Source: Lachnospiraceae bacterium (GTDB lineage: Bacteria > Bacillota > Clostridia > Lachnospirales > Lachnospiraceae). From it: DNA of 64,000 nucleotides. Below are positions 47,902 to 58,757 of this stretch, in pieces. Under the pieces are notes generated by a model. It ran no database searches. It saw only the letters and a list, made by a program, of their open reading frames with translations, and had not been told where the DNA came from. The stretch spans positions 1-64,000 of the forward strand of contig JAIKZO010000046.1 in the NCBI GenBank assembly GCA_024682115.1, written 5' to 3'. Positions within the stretch are counted from its first letter, which is position 1. Each line of letters begins with the position of its first letter. The translations under genes and the position numbers were made by a program.

Positions 47902-49125
47902 ATGTACGGAACAGCTTTTGATCTCGGAACAACAACCGTAGTCGGATACCTTTGCAACCTCGAGACCGGAAAGGTCACGGGGACATTAAGCGAGTCCAAT
48001 GCGCAGATAGAATGCGGCCTTGACGTTTTAAGCAGAGTGAGCTTCAGGAACGCATCTAAGGAAAATGCCCTTAAGCTCGCTTCTTTATTGGGCGATCAGG
48101 TCTGCAGAATGGCAAATGAGCTCATATCCGGGATAAAAAGCGGAGTTACGGACGCCGGAAAGTCTCCGTTAAAAGCCGTTCTTGTCGGAAATCCCGTGAT
48201 CATGGGAAGTGTGGCCGATTATGATTTTGAATCCGCGGGAATAGAGGCCGTAAGGATCCCCGGGATAGGTCATTATGTAGGAGCCGATGCGCTTGCTGCT
48301 TCATATGTTACCGAAAAAGACAGGAAGGGCAGGAACATCGTCATAGTTGATATAGGAACGAACACTGAGATAATCCTTCTTTCCAACGGTAAGAAGACCG
48401 CGACGTCAGCCGCCGCCGGTCCGGCTATGGAAGGCGGAAATCTTGTCTGCGGTATGCGGGGGGAGGAAGGAGCCATAGAGTTCGTAAAGTTGACTGATGC
48501 GGTCAGCCAGAACAGGGACATCATATTCAAGGTCATAGGCGATGTGGCACCCACCGGTATATGCGGATCGGGTTATTTCTTTCTGCTGAAGGCCCTGCTG
48601 GAAGCCGGAGTTATCAATAACGATGGTTACCTAATCAGTAAAGAAGAGGCTTTGAGGGCAAATGTGCCCGGAAGGATAGTGGCCCGTATACATGAAAATA
48701 ACGATAGTGATCCTGCTTCGGAAAAAGGCAGATTTTTCGCTTTGACCGAATCGATAGCAATTTACCGGGAGGATATCAGAAATCTTCAGCTTGCGATCTC
48801 GGCGATCAAAACCGGCATAGATATCGTCATAAACGAAGCAGGGTTGACCGAATCGGTCATAGATAATGTGTTTATAGCCGGAGCCTTCGGAAATAAAATA
48901 TCGGTTGATAGTCTTACTGCTGTCGGGATGCTCCCCGGCACCCTGTATGACAAAGCGATCCGGGTCGGCAATATTGCTGGGCTTGGAGCATGTCTGTTTA
49001 TGTTCGACGAGGTTAAAATAACAGATGCAATTAATCTCAAAAAAGAGATATTGACCGTTTCGCTTGCGGATCATCCCGATTTCCAGAGGCTTTTCATGGA
49101 GAATATGAACTTTAACATAATATAA
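47902..49125 (+). CDS. ASKHA-domain (RACo/RamA C-terminal-like, DUF4445-type) protein without ferredoxin domain
   Basis: TAFDLGTTTVVGYLCNLETG; VDIGTNTEIIL; GPAMEGGNLVCGMRGEEGAIE; GICGSGYFFLLKALLEAG. Confidence 0.75.
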   Translation: MYGTAFDLGTTTVVGYLCNLETGKVTGTLSESNAQIECGLDVLSRVSFRNASKENALKLASLLGDQVCRMANELISGIKSGVTDAGKSPLKAVLVGNPVIMGSVADYDFESAGIEAVRIPGIGHYVGADALAASYVTEKDRKGRNIVIVDIGTNTEIILLSNGKKTATSAAAGPAMEGGNLVCGMRGEEGAIEFVKLTDAVSQNRDIIFKVIGDVAPTGICGSGYFFLLKALLEAGVINNDGYLISKEEALRANVPGRIVARIHENNDSDPASEKGRFFALTESIAIYREDIRNLQLAISAIKTGIDIVINEAGLTESVIDNVFIAGAFGNKISVDSLTAVGMLPGTLYDKAIRVGNIAGLGACLFMFDEVKITDAINLKKEILTVSLADHPDFQRLFMENMNFNII

Positions 49126-49135
49126 GGAGGAATTT

Positions 49136-49390
49136 ATGAGACATTGTACTTATTCACCCAAAGGAGTCTGCTCCACAAAAATAGATTATGATCTTGATGA
49201 CGATAACAGGATCCATAATCTTTCATTCACCGGAGGATGTAACGGAAACCTCAAGGCCATAGGAAGGCTTTGCGAAAATGCCGATGCGGCATCCATAGCC
49301 GATATCCTTCGCGGAAATCTCTGCGCCATGAGGGGCACTTCCTGTGCGGACCAGTTTGCAAGATCTTTGGATGAGGCATTAAATCAATAG
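49136..49390 (+). CDS. TSCPD domain-containing small protein
   Basis: YSPKGVCSTKIDYDLDDDNRIHNLSFTGGCNGNLKAIGRL...CAMRGTSCADQFARSLDEAL. Confidence 0.85.
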   Translation: MRHCTYSPKGVCSTKIDYDLDDDNRIHNLSFTGGCNGNLKAIGRLCENADAASIADILRGNLCAMRGTSCADQFARSLDEALNQ

Positions 49391-49423
49391 TTGTGATATA
49401 ATATTTTGATGGAGTTTTGCAAC

Positions 49424-50224
49424 ATGGACAGGTCGTTTTTAAAGGATAAAAAGAGAATAGTCGTAAAGATCGGTACGTCGAACGTTACTCATGAAGAAAG
49501 CGGAGATATCAATCTTCTCAAACTTGAGAAGTTTGCGATGGTCCTTACGGATATACAGAACAGGAACAAGGATGTACTGGTGGTCTCTTCGGGAGCCATC
49601 GGAGCCGGAAGAACGGCGCTCGGCATAAAGGAGCGTCCGAGAGAGCTTCCCGTAAAGCAGGCCTGCGCCGCAGTCGGACAGGCAAGGCTCATGATGATGT
49701 ACGAAAAGATGTTTTCCGAGTACAACCAGACGATCGCCCAGCTTATGGTGACGAAGCATACACTCACCAATAAGATAAGCAGGATAAATGCCCAGAATAC
49801 CTTAAGAGAACTTTTTAACATGGGCGTTATCCCCATCATCAATGAAAACGATCCCGTTTCAACGGATCAGATACAGAACGAAGTGTTCGGAGATAACGAT
49901 ACGCTCTCGGCAATAGTTGCGGAACTGGTCGGGGCGGATCTTCTTATCCTTCTTTCGGATATAGACGGTCTTTATACCGATAACCCGAAGACGAATCCGG
50001 ATGCCGAGTTCATAGAATATGTCACAGACATAGATAAGAATATGAAGAAATTCGCCAAGGATGCATCTTCGAACTGCGGGACAGGCGGAATGATCACCAA
50101 GCTCGAGGCTGCAACGATCGCCCAAAAGGCCGGTATCGATATGATCATATGCAACGGATCCGATGTCGTGAACATCAGCAGGATACTGGACGGCAAACCG
50201 ATCGGAACACTGTTTAAGGCTTGA
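49424..50224 (+). CDS. proB: glutamate 5-kinase, kinase domain only (no PUA domain)
   Basis: RIVVKIGTSNVT, VVSSGAIGAG, NENDPVSTDQ, FGDNDTLSAIVAELVGADLLILLSDIDGLYT, GTGGMITKLEAA. Confidence 0.92.
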   Translation: MDRSFLKDKKRIVVKIGTSNVTHEESGDINLLKLEKFAMVLTDIQNRNKDVLVVSSGAIGAGRTALGIKERPRELPVKQACAAVGQARLMMMYEKMFSEYNQTIAQLMVTKHTLTNKISRINAQNTLRELFNMGVIPIINENDPVSTDQIQNEVFGDNDTLSAIVAELVGADLLILLSDIDGLYTDNPKTNPDAEFIEYVTDIDKNMKKFAKDASSNCGTGGMITKLEAATIAQKAGIDMIICNGSDVVNISRILDGKPIGTLFKA

Positions 50225-50235
50225 CGGGGGGAAAT

Positions 50236-51462
50236 ATGAGATTCAGAAACGTTTTTGAGGAATTCGGATATCCCAAAGAGGAGATAGAAAAACGACTCAA
50301 CGATATCTTCATGACGATCTTTTACGGACCGGAAGACGAGCGGTTCTATGAGAAGGTCGGAGAGGATATGGCCTATTTTACGGATACAGGTAATAACGAT
50401 GTTCGTACCGAGGGCATGAGCTACGCGATGATGATGTGCGTACAGCTCAATAAAAAAGAAGAGTTTGACCGTCTCTGGAAGTGGGCCAAGACATATATGT
50501 ACATGAGCGAGGGCCCCGGCAAAGGATATTTCGCCTGGTCATGCGGAACGGACGGAAGCAAGAATTCCTGGGGACCTGCTCCCGACGGGGAAGAGTATTT
50601 TGCGATGTCCCTTATCTTTGCATCCGACAGATGGGGAGACGGAGAGGGTATATTCAACTATGCAAAAGAAGCGATCGACCTTTTGAAGGCGATGCTCCAT
50701 AACCCCGATCCGATGTTCAACCACGATAATCATCTGGTCAAGTTCATCCCGAACTGCTGTTATTCGGATCCTTCATATCATCTTCCGCATTTTTATGAGT
50801 TATACGCTTCCTTTATAAGAGACTGTGCGGCTTCCATAAAAATGATGGAACCCAAGATGTATGATGAGCTCATAAGCGATTCGCTTTTTTACGATAATGC
50901 GGCCAAGGCGTCCAGAGAATACTTCGTTATAGCCTGTGATCCCAGGACGGGAATGAGCGCGGAATATGCTGCTTTTGACGGAACGCCTTATAAAGGAGAC
51001 GATCCGAGATGGGGAAGACATGACTGCTTTTTCTCGGATTCATACAGAACCGCGGCCAATATGGGTCTTGACTATGCGTGGAGCAGAGCAAAGGGCGCAA
51101 AGCCTGATGACAGGGAGATAAAGATCACTGCTTCGCTGCGTAAATTCTATGAAGACAAAAACAGTCCCGACGAGAACGGACCTCATTTCCCCGTATACGA
51201 GATAGACGGGACCAGGGTTCCGGGAACGGAGGATTCGGATTTTGCCTCTTCGGGCAAGGCACTCCATCCGTACGGACTTATCGCAACGAACGCAATGAGT
51301 TATCTTGCAACGGACCCTGCTATGATGGATAAAGCCGAAGGAGCGTATGCGGTAAGGCTCTTCTGGGAGCTTCCTTTAAGAAAGGGCGTCAGAAGATATT
51401 ACGATAACTGCCTGTACATGTTTGCGTTCCTGGCACTCAGCGGAAACTACAGAATATATTAA
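50236..51462 (+). CDS. glycoside hydrolase family 8 (oligoxylanase-like)
   Basis: NNDVRTEGMSYAMMMCVQLNKKEEFDRLWKWAKTYM; ASDRWGDGEGIFNY; DPRWGRHDCFFSDSYRTAANMGLDYAW. Confidence 0.9.
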   Translation: MRFRNVFEEFGYPKEEIEKRLNDIFMTIFYGPEDERFYEKVGEDMAYFTDTGNNDVRTEGMSYAMMMCVQLNKKEEFDRLWKWAKTYMYMSEGPGKGYFAWSCGTDGSKNSWGPAPDGEEYFAMSLIFASDRWGDGEGIFNYAKEAIDLLKAMLHNPDPMFNHDNHLVKFIPNCCYSDPSYHLPHFYELYASFIRDCAASIKMMEPKMYDELISDSLFYDNAAKASREYFVIACDPRTGMSAEYAAFDGTPYKGDDPRWGRHDCFFSDSYRTAANMGLDYAWSRAKGAKPDDREIKITASLRKFYEDKNSPDENGPHFPVYEIDGTRVPGTEDSDFASSGKALHPYGLIATNAMSYLATDPAMMDKAEGAYAVRLFWELPLRKGVRRYYDNCLYMFAFLALSGNYRIY

Positions 51463-51474
51463 GGGAGAATAAAA

Positions 51475-52725
51475 ATGCCCAAAGTAACACCTTTTAAAGC
51501 AATAAGACCGAATAAAGAGGCGGCGCCAAAGTTTTGTGCGCTGCCTTATGATGTATATAACAGGAAGGAAGCGTGTGCGATCGTAAAAGAAAACCCGCTT
51601 TCTTTTCTTTCGATAGACAGGGCCGAGACTTCTTTTTCGGACGATGTCGACACATATGCTCCCGAAGTATATGAAAAAGCAAAAGAACTTCTTAACTTAA
51701 GAATGAATGACGGGACACTCGTAAAAGACGGGAAACCCTGTTATTACATTTACGAGCTTACGATGGACGGACGCAGTCAGAGCGGGATCGTTGCCTGCTC
51801 GTCGGCGGACGATTATCTTAACGGGATCATAAAAAAGCACGAAAATACCCGTGAGGAAAAAGAGATCGACAGGATCAACCATGTTGACATCACGGATGCG
51901 CATACGGGCCCGATCTTCCTTGTTTACAAATCTCAAAAGGAACTGAAGGACATTGTTGCTTCTTTTAAGACCGACGAAAAACAGCTTTATGATTTTACTT
52001 CAGAAGACGGGATAAGACACAGGGCCTTTATGATCGATGATGATACGGTCATCGAAAGGATAAGGAAGATCTTTGAAGAGATCCCCTGCACTTATATAGC
52101 GGACGGACACCACAGATGTGCTTCCGCGGTCAAGGTCGCGGTAAAGAGAAGGAACGAAAACGGAACATCCGGCAGCCCGGAGAAAGGATACGAGAGATTC
52201 CTTTCGGTCATTTTCCCGGATGACGAGCTTATGATCATGCCCTACAACCGCGTGGTGAAAGATCTTAACGGAATGACTTCCGAAGCCTTCATTGAGGCGG
52301 TTAACAAGGCCGGATTCAAAACTGACACGGGAATTGACACTCCTGTCAATCCTTCGAAAAAGGCTGAATTTGGCATGTTTTTGGATGATAAATGGTATAA
52401 ACTGACAGCGGATGAAAAACTGTTATCGACCGATCCGGTCAAAGGATTGGATGTGTCGATCCTCCAGGATAACCTTCTGAAACCCATCCTCGGAATAGAC
52501 GATCCGAGGACCGATAAGAGAATAGATTTTGTCGGAGGGATAAGAGGACTCGGAGAACTTGAAAAAAGATGTCATGAAGATATGAAAGTGGCATTTTCGA
52601 TGTATCCCACTTCAATAAGCGAACTGCTCGATGTTGCGGATGCGGGTCTTTTGATGCCGCCGAAATCCACATGGTTCGAGCCTAAATTAAGATCTGGAAT
52701 GTTCATTCACAGTCTTGAAGATTAA
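51475..52725 (+). CDS. DUF1015 family protein
   Basis: KVTPFKAIRPNKEAAPKFCALPYDVYNRKEA; PCTYIADGHHRCASAVKVA; FDRV-type IMPYNRVVKDLNG. Confidence 0.85.
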   Translation: MPKVTPFKAIRPNKEAAPKFCALPYDVYNRKEACAIVKENPLSFLSIDRAETSFSDDVDTYAPEVYEKAKELLNLRMNDGTLVKDGKPCYYIYELTMDGRSQSGIVACSSADDYLNGIIKKHENTREEKEIDRINHVDITDAHTGPIFLVYKSQKELKDIVASFKTDEKQLYDFTSEDGIRHRAFMIDDDTVIERIRKIFEEIPCTYIADGHHRCASAVKVAVKRRNENGTSGSPEKGYERFLSVIFPDDELMIMPYNRVVKDLNGMTSEAFIEAVNKAGFKTDTGIDTPVNPSKKAEFGMFLDDKWYKLTADEKLLSTDPVKGLDVSILQDNLLKPILGIDDPRTDKRIDFVGGIRGLGELEKRCHEDMKVAFSMYPTSISELLDVADAGLLMPPKSTWFEPKLRSGMFIHSLED

Positions 52726-52727
52726 GA

Positions 52728-53969
52728 TCAGGGATTTGCCGTGGCGGTAGGAAAGATGCTCTTTACGGAAGGAGTACCGCTGGTCGTGTACGAAGAAACC
52801 GCTGCGGTTGAAACCACGGGAGATAAAGAACCTGCCGGTACCGAAACGGCGGGTTTTATTACGGAAGGGGTTGCGATCGGAACATTGGTCATGGCGGGGA
52901 TCCCGGTATTTACGGGAGAAGCGCTAAGGACCGCTTCGTAAGCAACACCCAGAATGAAATTCATTATCCTGACGTTGGTCTCAGCGTCATAGTGAAGACC
53001 GGAAACATCTATCTGGCTGAACTCCGTATGATAACCTGAAGTCATGAGAAAACCGTACAGGTCCACAACGGTCACGGCCGAGGTGGATTGATAATCAGCA
53101 TTGTATTTGCTGATGATCGCATTTGCTTCATCATCCGGAACGGGATTGGCGTTCATGCAAACGGGACCTGCGTTAAGCTGGTAGACATGAGTGCAGTTCG
53201 GCAACGTTCCTATGAGTGAAGTATCGTAAGGGATATAGGACTTTGCGCTGGCCTTGTCGAGCAGACAGTCGTTAAGTCCGAACATGTTAAAGAAGGTATA
53301 GCTCTTCTGGTTCCGGATATTTACATTATTATTAAGAAGGTTCAGCATCCTGTTCGTGGCACGCGTGACCGCACCGCTTTGAAGAGAACCGCCGGGTTCG
53401 GCACAGATAACGATTATCCTGTTATCCCTTTTGCAGATAGCATCTATCGCATTTGTCCTGTCGGCATAGTAGTAAAGGCTTTCGTAATTGTCGTTGTCCC
53501 AAAGAGCCTTAATAAGAGAGCATGCACGACTGTCTCCGAGGATCAGGATCACATCGCAGGGAGTGTTCTTGGAACTTGTTTTTGAGAAATTATTGTTCCC
53601 AACGTTGGGAGACAGGGTCGGAACCGCGGGGACCGCAGGTGTTATGACCGCATCCGTTGAGGGAACCGGAGTTGCGACCGTGCCGGGTACCGCAGAACTC
53701 TGGGCGGGGGTAGCAGTGATGCCTGAAATCGTAGTTCCGGGGACCGTGCCGACAGGGGCAACCGTCGTGCCTGCCGGAACAACCGGAAGTGCGGGCGTGG
53801 CTGTCGGAGAGTTACCGCCATCCCTCGGGATCACCGTCATCGACTGACCGGGCGTCGGAGTGGATGCGAATGTGTTCGTATATATATAAGAAGAAACACA
53901 TGTGGCACATATTATAATAAGAAGATATTTGATTATAAGATCGAATAAACGCATTTTTTTACTTTTCAT
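52728..53969 (-). CDS. exported SGNH-like protein with Thr/Pro/Val-rich linkers
   Basis: N-terminal TM; long T/P/V/A low-complexity segments; DVILILGDSRACSLI SGNH block-I-like motif. Start MKSKKMRLFDL preferred. Confidence 0.65.
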   Translation of the reverse strand: MKSKKMRLFDLIIKYLLIIICATCVSSYIYTNTFASTPTPGQSMTVIPRDGGNSPTATPALPVVPAGTTVAPVGTVPGTTISGITATPAQSSAVPGTVATPVPSTDAVITPAVPAVPTLSPNVGNNNFSKTSSKNTPCDVILILGDSRACSLIKALWDNDNYESLYYYADRTNAIDAICKRDNRIIVICAEPGGSLQSGAVTRATNRMLNLLNNNVNIRNQKSYTFFNMFGLNDCLLDKASAKSYIPYDTSLIGTLPNCTHVYQLNAGPVCMNANPVPDDEANAIISKYNADYQSTSAVTVVDLYGFLMTSGYHTEFSQIDVSGLHYDAETNVRIMNFILGVAYEAVLSASPVNTGIPAMTNVPIATPSVIKPAVSVPAGSLSPVVSTAAVSSYTTSGTPSVKSIFPTATANP

Positions 53970-54121
53970 ACCGTCAAACAGTATATCACGCATGTTCTGC
54001 AAGGTCAAAGATTTTGGCAAAAACAATTACTATATATAGTAGGAACTCATTCACGGGCACACTATTGGTAGATTGCACAAACAATCTTCCGAAAATCTGT
54101 AAAATTTATATAAAAAAATGC

Positions 54122-54150
54122 TTGCAATACCCGAAAGTATCCTATATACT
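54122..54150 (+). promoter_or_regulatory. sigma70-type promoter of the ribosomal-protein operon
   Basis: TTGCAA-N17-TATACT. Confidence 0.75.
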
Positions 54151-54156
54151 AGTTTT

Positions 54157-54464
54157 TGCTGTGACATGATAGCGATGAAGCGCGAGGTTGCTGCATGGCC
54201 GCGAGGATATGCAGGTTTTCCGTGGAGCGAATGTCAAGGTCCCCGAAATGTTGCATTCGGAGGACGAAAGAACCTGACGACAAGTCACTGTACGAGTTAT
54301 GTCTGCCGCAGAGCAGAAACACGGGCGTAAAGATGCCATCATTCAAAAGCGGGAAACCGCATATATTTTTTGAAAGATGTCAGGACACGCACGGAGACGT
54401 GTACAGTCACCAGCTTGTCGTACTTAATCTTTATTAAAAGTACGAAAAGGAGGCGACTTTTTTT
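54157..54464 (+). promoter_or_regulatory. structured 5' leader of the S10 operon
   Basis: ~300-nt gap with inverted repeats CTGCAT(54191-54196)/ATGCAG(54209-54214), CGAATG(54228-54233)/CATTCG(54254-54259), ACACG(54385-54389)/CGTGT(54398-54402). Confidence 0.55.
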
Positions 54465-54785
54465 ATGGCAACAACACAGGTAATGAGAATCACTCTCAAG
54501 GCTTATGATCACCAGATGGTTGATGCATCTGCCAAAAAGATCATCGACACAGTCAAGAAGACAGGATCTACGGTCAGCGGACCGGTACCCCTTCCCACTA
54601 AAAAAGAGGTAGTTACGATCCTCAGGGCAGTACATAAGTATAAGGATTCCCGCGAGCAGTTTGAGCAGAGAACCCACAAGAGACTTATCGATGTCCTTAC
54701 ACCTACACAGAAGACCGTTGAGGCTCTTCAGAAGGTCGAAATGCCTGCAGGTGTTTACATTGACATTAAGATGAAAGAAAAGTAA
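54465..54785 (+). CDS. rpsJ: 30S ribosomal protein S10
   Basis: [28 protein letters not shown]...[22 protein letters not shown]. Confidence 0.97.
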   Translation: MATTQVMRITLKAYDHQMVDASAKKIIDTVKKTGSTVSGPVPLPTKKEVVTILRAVHKYKDSREQFEQRTHKRLIDVLTPTQKTVEALQKVEMPAGVYIDIKMKEK

Positions 54786-54845
54786 GAAAAAAGTTTCAAA
54801 ACTAGTATGGTCCGATCGGACCCGCTGTAGAAAGGATGGAAACAA

Positions 54846-55529
54846 ATGAAAAAAGCTATTTTGGCTACTAAAGTCGGAATGACTCAGATCTTCAACGAAG
54901 ACGGCGTGCTGGTACCCGTTACGGTATTACAGGCTGGTCCCTGCTTCGTTACACAGATCAAGACAAAGGAAAATGACGGATACGAAGCTGTTCAGGTCGG
55001 TTTTGTTGACAAGAAGGAAAGGATCGTCAACAAGGACAAGGGCGGCAGAAAAGAAGTTGCACACAGAAACGGTGTCGGCAAGGCAATGAAGGGACACTTC
55101 GAGAAGGCCGGCGTTTCAAGCAAGAGATTCGTCAGAGAGTTCAAGTTTGAAAATACTGCTGATTACACCCTTGGCGCAGAGATCAAGGCAGATATCTTCG
55201 AAGTCGGCGACAAGATCGATGCTTCAGCTATTTCAAAGGGTAAAGGATATCAGGGTGCCATTAAGAGATTAGGCCAGCACAGAGGACCTATGAAGCACGG
55301 TTCCAAGTTCCACCGTCATCAGGGTTCCAACGGTGCATGTTCATCTCCCAGCCGTGTATTTAAAGGCAAGGGAATGCCCGGTCACATGGGATGCGTTAAG
55401 GTTACGGTTCAGAACCTTGAAGTAGTAAGGGTTGACGCCGATAAGAACCTTATCCTTGTAAAGGGCGCGGTTCCCGGTTCAAAGAAGGCTTTGGTCACGA
55501 TAAAAGAGACCGTTAAAGCCGAGGCTTGA
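54846..55529 (+). CDS. rplC: 50S ribosomal protein L3
   Basis: [48 protein letters not shown]. Confidence 0.97.
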   Translation: MKKAILATKVGMTQIFNEDGVLVPVTVLQAGPCFVTQIKTKENDGYEAVQVGFVDKKERIVNKDKGGRKEVAHRNGVGKAMKGHFEKAGVSSKRFVREFKFENTADYTLGAEIKADIFEVGDKIDASAISKGKGYQGAIKRLGQHRGPMKHGSKFHRHQGSNGACSSPSRVFKGKGMPGHMGCVKVTVQNLEVVRVDADKNLILVKGAVPGSKKALVTIKETVKAEA

Positions 55530-55559
55530 TCAAAGGAAGATGAAAGGAGGAAACTTTAG

Positions 55560-56180
55560 ATGGCAAAAGTATCTGTATTTAATATGGAAGGAAAAGAAGT
55601 TGGTACGATCGACTTGAATGATGCCGTTTTCGGAGCTCCGATAAACGAGCACCTCGTTCATATGGCAGTCGTACAGCAGCTTGCTAATAATCGTCAGGGC
55701 ACACAGAAGGCGAAGACACGTTCGGAAGTATCCGGAGGTGGAAGAAAGCCCTGGAGACAGAAGGGAACAGGTCACGCAAGACAGGGTTCCACAAGATCAC
55801 CTCAGTGGACAGGCGGCGGTGTTGTATTCGCTCCCGTTCCGAGAGATTACTCATTCAAGCTTAACAAGAAGGAAAAGAGAGCTGCCCTTAAGAGCGCACT
55901 TTCAAGCAGAGTGACCGACGGCAAGCTTATCGTAGTGGACGAGCTTAAGTTTGATGAGATCAAGACAAAGAAGTTTGCAGCCGTTCTTGAAGCACTCAAG
56001 ATCTCAAAGGCATTGGTAGTTCTCGGTGACGTAGATAAGAACGTTATCCTTTCAGCAAGGAACATCCCCAATGTTAAGACGGCTCAGGTAAATACAATCA
56101 ACGTTTACGATATCCTCAAGGGAGACACACTCGTTCTTACCAAGGATGCCGTAGCTAAGATCGAGGAGGTGTATGCATAA
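55560..56180 (+). CDS. rplD: 50S ribosomal protein L4
   Basis: [34 protein letters not shown]. Confidence 0.97.
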   Translation: MAKVSVFNMEGKEVGTIDLNDAVFGAPINEHLVHMAVVQQLANNRQGTQKAKTRSEVSGGGRKPWRQKGTGHARQGSTRSPQWTGGGVVFAPVPRDYSFKLNKKEKRAALKSALSSRVTDGKLIVVDELKFDEIKTKKFAAVLEALKISKALVVLGDVDKNVILSARNIPNVKTAQVNTINVYDILKGDTLVLTKDAVAKIEEVYA

Positions 56181-56479
56181 TGGCTGATATAAAATATTAT
56201 GACGTTATCCTTAAGCCTGTGATTACTGAAAAGAGTATGTCAGGTATGGGCGAAAAGAAGTATACCTTCTTGGTTCACCCCGAAGCTAATAAAACCATGG
56301 TCAAGGAAGCTGTTGAAAAGATGTTCGACGGCGCAAAGGTTAAGAAAGTCAACACCATGAACTGCGAAGGTAAGACAAAGAGACGCGGTTATGTGTTCGG
56401 CAAGACTGCCAAGACCAAAAAGGCTGTTGTCTGGCTCACCGATGACAGTAAGGACATTGAGATCTTCTCAGGTCTGTAA
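56180..56479 (+). CDS. rplW: 50S ribosomal protein L23
   Basis: [13 protein letters not shown]...[25 protein letters not shown] overlap with rplD. Confidence 0.97.
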   Translation: MADIKYYDVILKPVITEKSMSGMGEKKYTFLVHPEANKTMVKEAVEKMFDGAKVKKVNTMNCEGKTKRRGYVFGKTAKTKKAVVWLTDDSKDIEIFSGL

Positions 56480-56501
56480 ATCGTTGAAAGGAGAATAAGT
56501 C

Positions 56502-57344
56502 ATGGGAATCAAAACATATAATCCATATACACCTTCGAGAAGAAATATGACCGGTTCAGACTTTGCAGAGATCACAAAGACAGCTCCCGAGAAGTCACTT
56601 CTTGTTTCAAAGAACCACAAAGCCGGACGTAACAATCAGGGTAAGATCACGGTCAGACATCGCGGAGGCGGTGCAAAGAATAAATACAGAATAGTAGATT
56701 TCAAGCGTTATAAGGACGGTATCCCCGCTACTGTAGTAGGAATCGAGTACGACCCCAACAGAACGGCCAACATCGCACTTATATGCTATGCCGACGGAGA
56801 AAAGGCATACATCCTTGCTCCCGAAGGACTTAAGGACGGCATGAAGATCATGAACGGTCCCGAAGCCGAAGTAAGAGTAGGTAACTGCCTTCCCTTAGAG
56901 CTCATCCCCGTTGGTACACAGGTTCACAACATAGAGCTTTATCCCGGTAAGGGCGGCCAGATGGTCCGCAGTGCCGGTAACAGCGCCCAGCTTATGGCTA
57001 AAGAAGGTAAGTACGCTACACTTCGTCTTCCTTCGGGCGAAATGAGAATGGTCCCTTTAAACTGCAGAGCTACAGTCGGGATCGTAGGTAATGTTGATCA
57101 CAACCTTATTAAGATCGGTAAAGCCGGACGTAAGCGTTTGATGGGTATCCGTCCTACAGTCCGCGGTTCGGTCATGAACCCTAACGACCACCCTCACGGA
57201 GGTGGTGAAGGTAAGTGTAGTATCGGTCGTCCCGGTCCCTGCACACCTTGGGGTAAGCCTGCCCTCGGTCTTAAGACACGTAAGAAGAATAAGGCTTCCA
57301 ATAAGCTGATCGTCAGAAGACGTGATGGTAGAGCTATCAAGTAA
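56502..57344 (+). CDS. rplB: 50S ribosomal protein L2
   Basis: [51 protein letters not shown]. Confidence 0.98.
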   Translation: MGIKTYNPYTPSRRNMTGSDFAEITKTAPEKSLLVSKNHKAGRNNQGKITVRHRGGGAKNKYRIVDFKRYKDGIPATVVGIEYDPNRTANIALICYADGEKAYILAPEGLKDGMKIMNGPEAEVRVGNCLPLELIPVGTQVHNIELYPGKGGQMVRSAGNSAQLMAKEGKYATLRLPSGEMRMVPLNCRATVGIVGNVDHNLIKIGKAGRKRLMGIRPTVRGSVMNPNDHPHGGGEGKCSIGRPGPCTPWGKPALGLKTRKKNKASNKLIVRRRDGRAIK

Positions 57345-57362
57345 TAAGGAGGAGAGAAGAAA

Positions 57363-57644
57363 ATGGCTAGATCACTTAAAAAAGGACCTTTTGCGGATGC
57401 AAGTCTTCTTAAAAAGGTGGATGCGATGAATGCATCAGGACAGAAGCAGGTTATCAAGACCTGGTCGCGTCGTTCTACTATCTTCCCTTCTTTTGTGGGA
57501 CATACATTTGCGGTACATGACGGAAGAAAGCATGTTCCGGTATATGTTACGGAAGATATGGTCGGACATAAATTAGGCGAGTTCGTTGCCACAAGAACCT
57601 ACAGAGGTCACGGCAAGGACGAAAAGAAGTCTAAGGTAAAGTAA
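57363..57644 (+). CDS. rpsS: 30S ribosomal protein S19
   Basis: [49 protein letters not shown]. Confidence 0.98.
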   Translation: MARSLKKGPFADASLLKKVDAMNASGQKQVIKTWSRRSTIFPSFVGHTFAVHDGRKHVPVYVTEDMVGHKLGEFVATRTYRGHGKDEKKSKVK

Positions 57645-57660
57645 GATAAGGAGGTTTATC

Positions 57661-58065
57661 ATGGCAAAAGGACATAGATCCCAGATCAAGAGAGAAAGAA
57701 ATGCGCAGAAAGATGTAAGACCTTCAGCTAAGTTATCTTACGCAAGGATTTCTGTTCAGAAAGCGTGTTTCGTACTTGATGCGATCAGAGGAAAGGATGT
57801 TGAAGCGGCTTTGGGACTTCTTACATACAGCCCCAGATACGGTTCAGCTATCATAAAGAAGTTAGTGGAATCAGCAAAGGCTAATGCAGAATATCTGTAC
57901 AGCCAGGATCCTACCAAATATCCAAATCCCGAGAACCTTTACGTAGCACAGTGCTATGCAGACAAAGGTCCTACGATGAAGAGAGTACAGCCCAGAGCAC
58001 AGGGTAGAGCTTACAGGATCGAAAAGAGAATGAGCCACATCACCGTTGTTCTGGATGAGAGATAA
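57661..58065 (+). CDS. rplV: 50S ribosomal protein L22
   Basis: [50 protein letters not shown]. Confidence 0.97.
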   Translation: MAKGHRSQIKRERNAQKDVRPSAKLSYARISVQKACFVLDAIRGKDVEAALGLLTYSPRYGSAIIKKLVESAKANAEYLYSQDPTKYPNPENLYVAQCYADKGPTMKRVQPRAQGRAYRIEKRMSHITVVLDER

Positions 58066-58079
58066 GGAGGAAATGGATA

Positions 58080-58757
58080 ATGGGACAGAAAGTTAATCCT
58101 CACGGCTTAAGAGTCGGTATCATAAAGGATTGGGATTCCAGATGGTATGCAGAAGAAGAATTTGCTGATTTTCTGGTTGAAGATAACGAGATAAGAAAGT
58201 ATCTCAAGAAAAAGCTCTACAGCGCCGGCATCTCAAAGATCGAGATCGAAAGAGCGGCTGACAGAGTAAAGGTGATCGTTTTCACGGCTAAGCCCGGTGT
58301 TGTTATCGGAAAGGGCGGTACCGAGATCGAGATCACAAAGAAAGAACTTACAAAGCTCACGAACGGTAAAAAGGTTTCCGTTGATATCAAGGAGATCAAG
58401 CGTCCCGATAAGGATGCACAGCTCGTAGCAGAGAACATAGCTCAGCAGCTTGAGAACCGTGTTTCTTTCCGTCGTGCGATGAAGTCTTGCATGGGTAGGA
58501 CCATGAAGGCGGGTGCACTCGGAATCAAGGCTTGCTGTTCAGGTCGTTTGGGCGGAGCAGATATTGCACGTTCAGAGTTCTATTCAGAGGGAACTATTCC
58601 CCTTCAGACACTGCGTGCCGACATTGAATACGGTTTCGCAGAGGCTGACACCACATACGGTAAGGTTGGTGTCAAGGTTTGGATCTACAAAGGTGAGGTC
58701 CTTCCTTCCAAGAAGTCCGAGGAAGAAGAGAATACTAACGAAGGGAGCGAAAAATAA
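58080..58757 (+). CDS. rpsC: 30S ribosomal protein S3
   Basis: [39 protein letters not shown]. Confidence 0.98.
   Translation: MGQKVNPHGLRVGIIKDWDSRWYAEEEFADFLVEDNEIRKYLKKKLYSAGISKIEIERAADRVKVIVFTAKPGVVIGKGGTEIEITKKELTKLTNGKKVSVDIKEIKRPDKDAQLVAENIAQQLENRVSFRRAMKSCMGRTMKAGALGIKACCSGRLGGADIARSEFYSEGTIPLQTLRADIEYGFAEADTTYGKVGVKVWIYKGEVLPSKKSEEEENTNEGSEK

Noticed and set aside
53488-53847. Antisense 119-aa ORF (VPTGATVVPAGTTGS...)
   Set aside because: Mirror translation of the T/P/V low-complexity region of the minus-strand SGNH gene.
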